This document shows positions 59,184 through 64,000 of a stretch of 64,000 nt of DNA, piece after piece (positions within the stretch are counted from its first letter, which is position 1; each line of letters begins with the position of its first letter). Where the stretch lies: contig NZ_BDBE01000041.1 of assembly GCF_001612825.1 (NCBI RefSeq), positions 62,001-126,000 of the forward strand, given 5' to 3'. The translations under genes were made by a program, and so were the position numbers. The notes beneath the pieces are model-generated. The model did not search any database. It was not told where the DNA came from and saw only the letters and a program-made list of their open reading frames with translations. This DNA comes from Nocardia caishijiensis NBRC 108228. Its GTDB lineage: Bacteria; Actinomycetota; Actinomycetes; Mycobacteriales; Mycobacteriaceae.

Positions 59184-60335
59184 ATGAGTAAGCAAGCATT
59201 GTCGTTCCACTGGTTCCTCCCCACCTACGGCGATTCGCGGGGGCTGGTCGCGGGTGGGCACGGCAGCTTCATGTCCGGTGACCGACCGGCCACCCTGCGC
59301 TATCTCAATCAGCTCACCGCCGCCGCCGAGGACAACGGGTTCACCGGCGTGCTGACTCCGACCGGCGCGTGGTGCGAGGACGCCTGGCTCACCACCGCGA
59401 TGCTGGTACAGACCAGCGAGACGCTCAAATTCCTCGTCGCCCTGCGCCCGGGACTGGTCAGTCCGACACTCGCCGCGCAGATGGCCGCGACGTTCCAGCG
59501 CCATTCCGGCGGCCGGTTGCTGTTGAACGTGGTCACCGGTGGCGAACCGCGCGAACAGCAGGCCTACGGCGATTTCCTGGACAAGGAGCAGCGCTACGCG
59601 CGGACCGGCGAGTTCCTGCACATCGTGCGCGAACTGTGGCGTTCGACCGAGCCGATCAGCTTCACCGGCGAGCACCTGCGCGTGCGCGACGCCCTGCTCA
59701 GCGCCCGGCCCGACCCGGTGCCGCCGGTGTTCTTCGGCGGCTCCTCCGGCCCGGCCGGTCCGGTCGCCGCACGCTACGCCGACACGTACCTGACCTGGGG
59801 TGAACCACTCGACGCGGTAGCGAAGAAGCTGGACTGGATCCGTGGGCTCGCCGCGCTCGAAGACCGCTCGGTCGACTTCGGGCTGCGCGTGCACGTGATC
59901 ACCCGCGACACCGCCGCCGAGGCGTGGGCCGAGGCCGACCGGTTGCTCTCGGGCATCGCGCCCGGCGAGATCGAACGCGTGCAGGCGAGCCTGGCGCGCA
60001 GCGAGTCCGAAGGACAGCGGCGAATGGCCCGCCTGCACGACGGACGCACCGACAACCTCGAGATCGCGCCGAACCTGTGGGCGGGTGTCGGCCTGGTGCG
60101 CGGCGGAGCGGGCACGGCGTTGGTCGGCTCCCACGCGGAGGTGGCCGAGCGGCTGCTCGAGTACGCCGCGCTCGGGATCGACCACTTCATCCTGTCGGGC
60201 TACCCCCATCTCGAGGAGGCGTACTGGTTCGGTGAGGGAGTGCTGCCGATTTTGGAACGGAAAGGGTTGTGGCAGCACCCGTTCCGGGTTGCCGGGCCAC
60301 CGGTGGTCACCCCGTTCACCGCGGCGGCGCACTGA
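59184..60335 (+). CDS. ssuD: FMNH2-dependent alkanesulfonate monooxygenase
   Basis: 383 aa, luciferase-like TIM barrel. SsuD hallmarks: FHWFLPTYGDSRG start, GFTGVLTPTGAWCEDAWLTTAMLVQTSETLKFLVALRPGLVSPTLAAQ, RLLLNVVTGGEPREQQAYGDFL, FFGGSSGPAGPVAARYADTYLTWGEP and NLEIAPNLWAGVGLVRGGAGTALVGS. It releases sulfite from alkanesulfonates during sulfur starvation, with reduced FMN from a separate reductase. No ssuABC transporter or reductase lies within the window, so it stands alone here. Overlaps the convergent rox-like gene by 20 bp. Confidence 0.93.
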   Translation: MSKQALSFHWFLPTYGDSRGLVAGGHGSFMSGDRPATLRYLNQLTAAAEDNGFTGVLTPTGAWCEDAWLTTAMLVQTSETLKFLVALRPGLVSPTLAAQMAATFQRHSGGRLLLNVVTGGEPREQQAYGDFLDKEQRYARTGEFLHIVRELWRSTEPISFTGEHLRVRDALLSARPDPVPPVFFGGSSGPAGPVAARYADTYLTWGEPLDAVAKKLDWIRGLAALEDRSVDFGLRVHVITRDTAAEAWAEADRLLSGIAPGEIERVQASLARSESEGQRRMARLHDGRTDNLEIAPNLWAGVGLVRGGAGTALVGSHAEVAERLLEYAALGIDHFILSGYPHLEEAYWFGEGVLPILERKGLWQHPFRVAGPPVVTPFTAAAH

Positions 60336-61767
60336 GGGGGCGGGTCGCGGCGTCGGGTTCGCCGAACCATCGGGTCAGGCTCGTGGCGAGATCGTGCTCA
60401 CCGTCGCCGACCCAGGCGACATGTCCGTCCGGGCGGACCAACACGGCGGGTAGGTCGACGGTGTCGTCGATCAGGTGGTCGACCCGGTCGCCCCACCCCG
60501 CGACCGACAGTTCACCGGTCGGGTCGAGCAGGAGAGCGCGCCCCGCGTGCAGATGGTCGTAGAGGCGGCCGTCCGCGACGGCGACATCGGGTAGTCGCCT
60601 ACCGAGCAGGTCCTGCCCGTCGCCGAGGTCGTAGCGAACGGCCGTGGCGATGACCTTCTCGATCAGATGCCGGGTGACCCCCTCGAAGTCCATCACCTCC
60701 GACAGCAGGCGACGGACGGCCCGGGCGCCGGGGTCGAGCGAGACCAGCAGCATCTGGGCGCGGGTGTTGTCGAGCACGTCGGCGGCGACCGGACGACGCT
60801 CGGCTCCATAGCTGTCCAGCAGGCCCGGCGGCGCCCAGCCGTCGACCTGGGCGGCCAGCTTCCAACCGAGGTTCATCGCGTCTTGGATGCCGAGGTTGAG
60901 GCCCTGGCCGCCGAGGGGCGGGTGGATGTGCGCGGCGTCGCCCGCGAGCAGGACGCGGCCGCGGCGGTACCGCTCGGCGAGCCGGGTGGCATCGCCGAAC
61001 CGCGAGAGCCAGCGTGGCGCGTGCGCCCCGAGGTCGGTGCCCGCCGTGGCGATCAACTGCTGGCGCAGTTCGTCGAAGGTCGGCGCGACGGTGCGGTCCT
61101 CGGCGACACCGGCGGCGGGTACGACCACGCGATGGAAGCCGTCGCCGAGCGGGGCGGCGCCGAATCGCAGCTGGGTCCGGCGCACCTCGGTGTTCACGGC
61201 GGTGATCGTTTCCGGCGTCGCGGTCAGTCGCAGCTCGCCGAGCAGGGTGTCGACCCGGCTCGGCTCGCCGGGGAAGGCGATGCCGAGCAGCGAACGCACC
61301 GTGCTGCGGCCACCGTCGCAACCGACCAGGTAGCGCGCGGTGAGAGTGGAACCGTCGGCCAGCTCGGCGGTCACCGTGCGCTCGTCCTGCGCGAGACCGA
61401 CCAGTTCGGTGCCGCGCCGGATCTCGACGCCCAGTGCCACGGCGTGCTCGGTGAGCAGACGCTCGGTGACGGTCTGCGCGAGGCCGAGCACGAACGGGTA
61501 GGTGGTATCCAACCCGGTGGGCTGAGGTTTGGCGATCCCGGCGAAGTACCCGCCGAGCGGATGTCGCGTGCCGAGCGCGAGAAACCGATCGACCAGACCA
61601 CGTTGCGCCAAGACCTCGAGGCTGCGGGCGTGCAGACCCAGCGCCCGCACGACCGGCGTCGGCGCGGACTCCCGATCCAACACCACCACCCGAACACCCC
61701 GCAACCGGAGCTCCCCGGCCAGCATCATCCCTGTCGGGCCCGCACCGACCACGATCACGTCGATCAT
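60316..61767 (-). CDS. rox: FAD-dependent monooxygenase, rifampicin monooxygenase (Rox)-like
   Basis: 483 aa from ATG 61767 (GAGGTGG upstream), similar in length to Nocardia Rox (about 473). GAGPTGMMLAGELRLRGVRVVVLD FAD motif at 8-31, VGCDGGRSTVRSLLG (DG motif) and GDAAHIHPPLGGQGLNLGIQDAMNLGWKLAAQVDG (GD motif); the C-terminal AGRALLLDPTGELSVAGWGDRVD and VRPDGHVAW segments match Rox closely from memory. Such enzymes hydroxylate the naphthoquinone of rifamycins and inactivate them. A rifamycin-associated-element-like sequence lies 60 bp upstream, which favours a true Rox. Other class A hydroxylases are the alternative. Confidence 0.88.
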   Translation of the reverse strand: MIDVIVVGAGPTGMMLAGELRLRGVRVVVLDRESAPTPVVRALGLHARSLEVLAQRGLVDRFLALGTRHPLGGYFAGIAKPQPTGLDTTYPFVLGLAQTVTERLLTEHAVALGVEIRRGTELVGLAQDERTVTAELADGSTLTARYLVGCDGGRSTVRSLLGIAFPGEPSRVDTLLGELRLTATPETITAVNTEVRRTQLRFGAAPLGDGFHRVVVPAAGVAEDRTVAPTFDELRQQLIATAGTDLGAHAPRWLSRFGDATRLAERYRRGRVLLAGDAAHIHPPLGGQGLNLGIQDAMNLGWKLAAQVDGWAPPGLLDSYGAERRPVAADVLDNTRAQMLLVSLDPGARAVRRLLSEVMDFEGVTRHLIEKVIATAVRYDLGDGQDLLGRRLPDVAVADGRLYDHLHAGRALLLDPTGELSVAGWGDRVDHLIDDTVDLPAVLVRPDGHVAWVGDGEHDLATSLTRWFGEPDAATRPLSAPPR

Positions 61768-61826
61768 CGATCCACCTCTGTTTCCGCTGGTCACACACTC
61801 AGGCAGGCGATTGTGCAGGACGACCG

Positions 61827-61845
61827 GGGGCTTGTGGCAAGACCC
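61827..61845 (-). promoter_or_regulatory. Rifamycin-associated element (RAE)-like inverted repeat upstream of rox
   Basis: GGGGCTTGTGGCAAGACCC (19 bp) is an imperfect inverted repeat 60 bp before the rox ATG. Its form, GGGGCTTG and CAAGnCCC arms with 3-bp centre, resembles the RAE known upstream of rifamycin-inactivation genes in actinobacteria (consensus recalled as close to GGGGCTTGCGGCAAGGCCC). On the minus strand it contains TTGCCA, a possible -35, with CACAAT 19 bp on. Confidence 0.6.
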
Positions 61846-62382
61846 GGGGTGCGCTATATGTTGAGAGTGGCAGGGAGCGCTTCGGCCTCCTTGCCATTGT
61901 TTGTGCCCGGACACTCTCCGTCGCCGCCGAGGCTTGCGGTCCGCCCATGACCGTGCCCGAATCCATCGTCGAACAGGCCGCGCGACGCGCCCCGCCTCGG
62001 GACCGTGCCGGAACTCCTCCTCGGCTTGCCCGCGCGATGTGCCCTGAACCGAGATCGATCGAGTAGCCCCATCACGCGATGGTGGGCCGATCACGGCCGG
62101 AACAGTGCACTCGATGCATGGACGCACGCGATGTGAGTAACCGAGGATTCCGCGTGTGCGGCGAGGGCGAATTCGCCGCGACCTGCACGATCACGACGTT
62201 CGCCGTACGCGAGGTTATCCGGCTGTCACTGCTCGCCCGCACGCCGTGCACCGCGCATACCCACTCCCCCAACCGATTTCGGCACCGAGTGCAGCGGCGG
62301 TTCCACGTGAATCAGGGCTCTACCGGCGGTTTCGCACCGATGCCTGAACGCTCGTCCAGCCCGGCGGCGATACGCTCGCGAC
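61846..62382. other. Intergenic region, no gene seen
   Basis: About 540 bp between the Rox upstream element and the HAD gene. Short frames on both strands lack ribosome binding sites and known features. GC content and codon pattern give no support for a gene. It may contain the promoter of the HAD gene. Confidence 0.4.
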
Positions 62383-62991
62383 GTGACCATCACCGTGGGC
62401 TTCGACCTGGACATGACGCTCATCGACTCGCGGCCGGGCGTGGCCGTGGCGATCGACACGCTCGCGCAGGAGTTCGACCTGCCGATGATCGGCGCGCGTT
62501 TCGCCGAGCACCTCGGCCCACCGCTGGCGACCCTGCTCGGTGACGCGGGCGCACCCGACGACCTCGTGCCGCATCTGGTCACCCGGTACCGCGAGCTGTA
62601 TCCCGATGTCATCGCGAGCATCCCGGCCCTGCCCGGCGCGGGCGACGCGCTCGACGTGGTACGGGCGGACGGTGGGCGCGCCCTCGTCGTCACCGGCAAA
62701 TACGAACCGCACGCCCGTCTGCATGTGGAACATCTGGGGTGGGACGTGGACCGGGTGGCTGGTGATCTGTGGTCCACCGGGAAAGCGGCGGTGCTGCGCG
62801 AGGAAGCGGCGACGATCTTCGTCGGCGATCACGCCGGTGACATGCGCGGCGCGAAGGCGGCGGGCGCGTTCGCGGTCGGCGTCACGACCGGCCCCTACGA
62901 TGCCGACGGCCTGCGCGCGGCCGGTGCCGACGTGGTGCTCGACGATCTCACCCGATTCGCGGACTGGCTGGCCGGTCACACCGCCGGGTGA
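62383..62991 (+). CDS. HAD-family hydrolase (phosphoglycolate-phosphatase-like)
   Basis: 202 aa from GTG 62383. HAD motif I is VGFDLDMTLIDS with nucleophile D8 and acid/base D10. Motif II/III: ALVVTGK at about 100 and motif IV FVGDHAGDMRGAKAAGAFAVGVTTG at about 146-170 (Asp pair). The cap helices lie between. The family hydrolyses phosphate esters of sugars or nucleotides. Its substrate is not evident. It precedes the methyltransferase by 65 bp but they may be separate transcripts. Confidence 0.88.
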   Translation: MTITVGFDLDMTLIDSRPGVAVAIDTLAQEFDLPMIGARFAEHLGPPLATLLGDAGAPDDLVPHLVTRYRELYPDVIASIPALPGAGDALDVVRADGGRALVVTGKYEPHARLHVEHLGWDVDRVAGDLWSTGKAAVLREEAATIFVGDHAGDMRGAKAAGAFAVGVTTGPYDADGLRAAGADVVLDDLTRFADWLAGHTAG

Positions 62992-63056
62992 TCCGCGAAA
63001 ACGCCTGTGCGGCGAATCTTTCGGAACCCTGCGGCCCGCACGGGCGTTGACGGGTC

Positions 63057-63638
63057 ATGTCGACGGACCCCTACTGGAACCACAACACGCACTACCACCC
63101 CTGGCTGCTCGAACAGGTGCCCGCGCACGCCCGCACCGCCCTCGATATCGGTTGCGGCGACGGCCTGCTCGCCCGCAAACTCGCCGCCCGCTGTGACGCG
63201 GTGCTCGGCATCGACATCGACCCCGAAGTCATCGCGAACGCACCGTCGACACCCCACGTGCACCTGGACAAGGCCGACTTCCGCGACCTCGACGACACCT
63301 TCGACATGGTGACCGCCGTCGCCACCCTGCACCACGTCCCCGTCCGTGAGGGCATGGCGGCGCTGCGCGATCTCGTCGCCCCTGGCGGCACACTCGCGGT
63401 GGTCGGGCTCTGGAAGATGCACCCGCTCACCGACATCGGCTACCTCCCGCTGCTACCGGTCGTCCGGGCCACCGACAGTCGTCATCGCCGCGAAGCAGGC
63501 GGACCGAACGCGACGATCCGGGACCCGGCGGAAACGCTCGGCGAAATCCGGCGGGCCGCCCGGGAATTCCTGCCCGGTGCGCAGATCCGCCGTCGCCTGT
63601 TGTGGCGGTACACGCTGCTGTGGCGACGGCCCCGCTGA
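63057..63638 (+). CDS. Class I SAM-dependent methyltransferase
   Basis: 193 aa. Motif I ALDIGCGDGLLARKLA at about 28-43, acidic motif GIDIDPEVI at about 55, TAVATLHHVP at about 86 (motif IV/V-like) and LVAPGGTLAVVGLW at about 105 (post-motif). Ending WRYTLLWRRPR is basic. Short for the family and without a substrate-specific cap, so it is hard to place among small-molecule methylases. Same strand as the HAD gene. Confidence 0.87.
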   Translation: MSTDPYWNHNTHYHPWLLEQVPAHARTALDIGCGDGLLARKLAARCDAVLGIDIDPEVIANAPSTPHVHLDKADFRDLDDTFDMVTAVATLHHVPVREGMAALRDLVAPGGTLAVVGLWKMHPLTDIGYLPLLPVVRATDSRHRREAGGPNATIRDPAETLGEIRRAAREFLPGAQIRRRLLWRYTLLWRRPR

Positions 63639-64000
63639 GCTTCACTCCTGAACACGACGGGCACAGGCGCGGACAAACCCGCTGCCCCTTCACCTTGGAA
63701 CGCAACGGCCGGGCGCGGACGAGCGTGCACGATTCATGGCGACGGTCGGAGCGGGACGAACGGCAGCGCTCACAGGTGGCGGCTGGCCGTTGTGTTCCGC
63801 GCCGATCCAGCGTGTCGCCCATCGCCTGGTCGCCGTCTGTGATCTGAATCGCAGTTGCTCAACTCGCCACGGTCGGCGGCGCGAACCCGGTGATACAGTC
63901 CGGCCAGTTTTTCGACGGGGAGGGATTCTCATCAGCACAACGCCGACAGTTCTGTGGCGCACGAGGTTCGGAGCGCCGCTGTGACCAGGACCCGATGGAT
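63639..64000. other. Terminal region, no confident gene; possible start at 63981
   Basis: No supported gene follows the methyltransferase. A GGGGAGGG at about 63917-63924 followed by ATCAGCACAACG, and a GTG at 63981 overlapping a TGA (GTGA), hint that a new gene begins near the window edge and continues beyond it. It cannot be identified here. Confidence 0.3.

Noticed and set aside
62072..62272. 66-codon minus-strand frame upstream of the HAD gene
   Set aside because: Ser/Arg/His-rich translation, no ribosome site, no conserved pattern.
63736..63984. 82-codon open frame near the right end
   Set aside because: No ribosome binding site at its ATG and no recognisable product; only a hint of a gene start near 63981.

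Overview
This window is high-GC DNA with actinobacterial codon use. Most genes have ATG or GTG starts, and many overlap their neighbour by 4 bp (ATGA or GTGA). The gene content points to Nocardia or a close relative in the Mycobacteriales. The main reasons are a glnX-glnH-pknG signalling operon, a CYP51/CYP123/ferredoxin neighbourhood like the Mycobacterium tuberculosis Rv0762c-Rv0771 region, a rifampicin-monooxygenase (Rox) homologue, a GT87 polyprenol mannosyltransferase, EthA-type monooxygenases and an ectABCD operon. No rRNA, tRNA, CRISPR array, IS element or phage gene was recognised. Family assignments were made by eye and from memory; no database was searched.

Layout. 1-20.5 kb is a mixed region: the 3' end of a phospholipase D-like gene, an HNH-type protein, a TetR gene beside an FAD oxidoreductase pair with a 17-bp palindrome between them, a truncated P450, secreted proteins, a metallophosphoesterase, a pair of membrane-anchored proteins (one a beta-propeller), an LLM oxidoreductase, a CPBP protease, an ECF sigma factor, a HIT hydrolase, a Baeyer-Villiger-type monooxygenase, an MFS transporter and a DUF574 methyltransferase. 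20.6-34.3 kb is a catabolic/redox region: ALDH-SDR-HIBADH-CMD-TetR, cyp51, SDR, cyp123 with an uncharacterised 427-aa protein, a SnoaL-like protein and a ferredoxin, then TetR, cholesterol oxidase and a secreted lipase. Four promoters here carry a common palindrome (nGACAnnTGTCn with GTCT/AGAC flanks), which suggests a single regulon.

34.4-42.6 kb holds assorted genes: DUF1304, a deazaflavin-type reductase, a divergent IclR/SDR pair with palindromes, GT87, and MarR with a membrane protein. 42.6-46.5 kb is the ectoine/hydroxyectoine operon ectABCD, headed by an orphan OmpR-type response regulator. 48.6-57.3 kb is a tightly coupled operon: glnX, glnH, a coiled-coil protein, pknG, a PP2C phosphatase, a VWA protein and an FHA protein. 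Six of its seven genes overlap or nearly touch the next, and kinase, phosphatase and FHA protein all carry N-terminal zinc ribbons. It reads as a nutrient-sensing Ser/Thr phosphorylation module.

57.5-64 kb carries an EthA-like monooxygenase with a strong terminator, SsuD, a Rox homologue preceded by a sequence resembling the rifamycin-associated element, a HAD phosphatase and a small methyltransferase. The most interesting items are the shared operator set, the extended PknG cassette, the response regulator next to ectABCD, the Rox upstream element and the broken P450 pieces.
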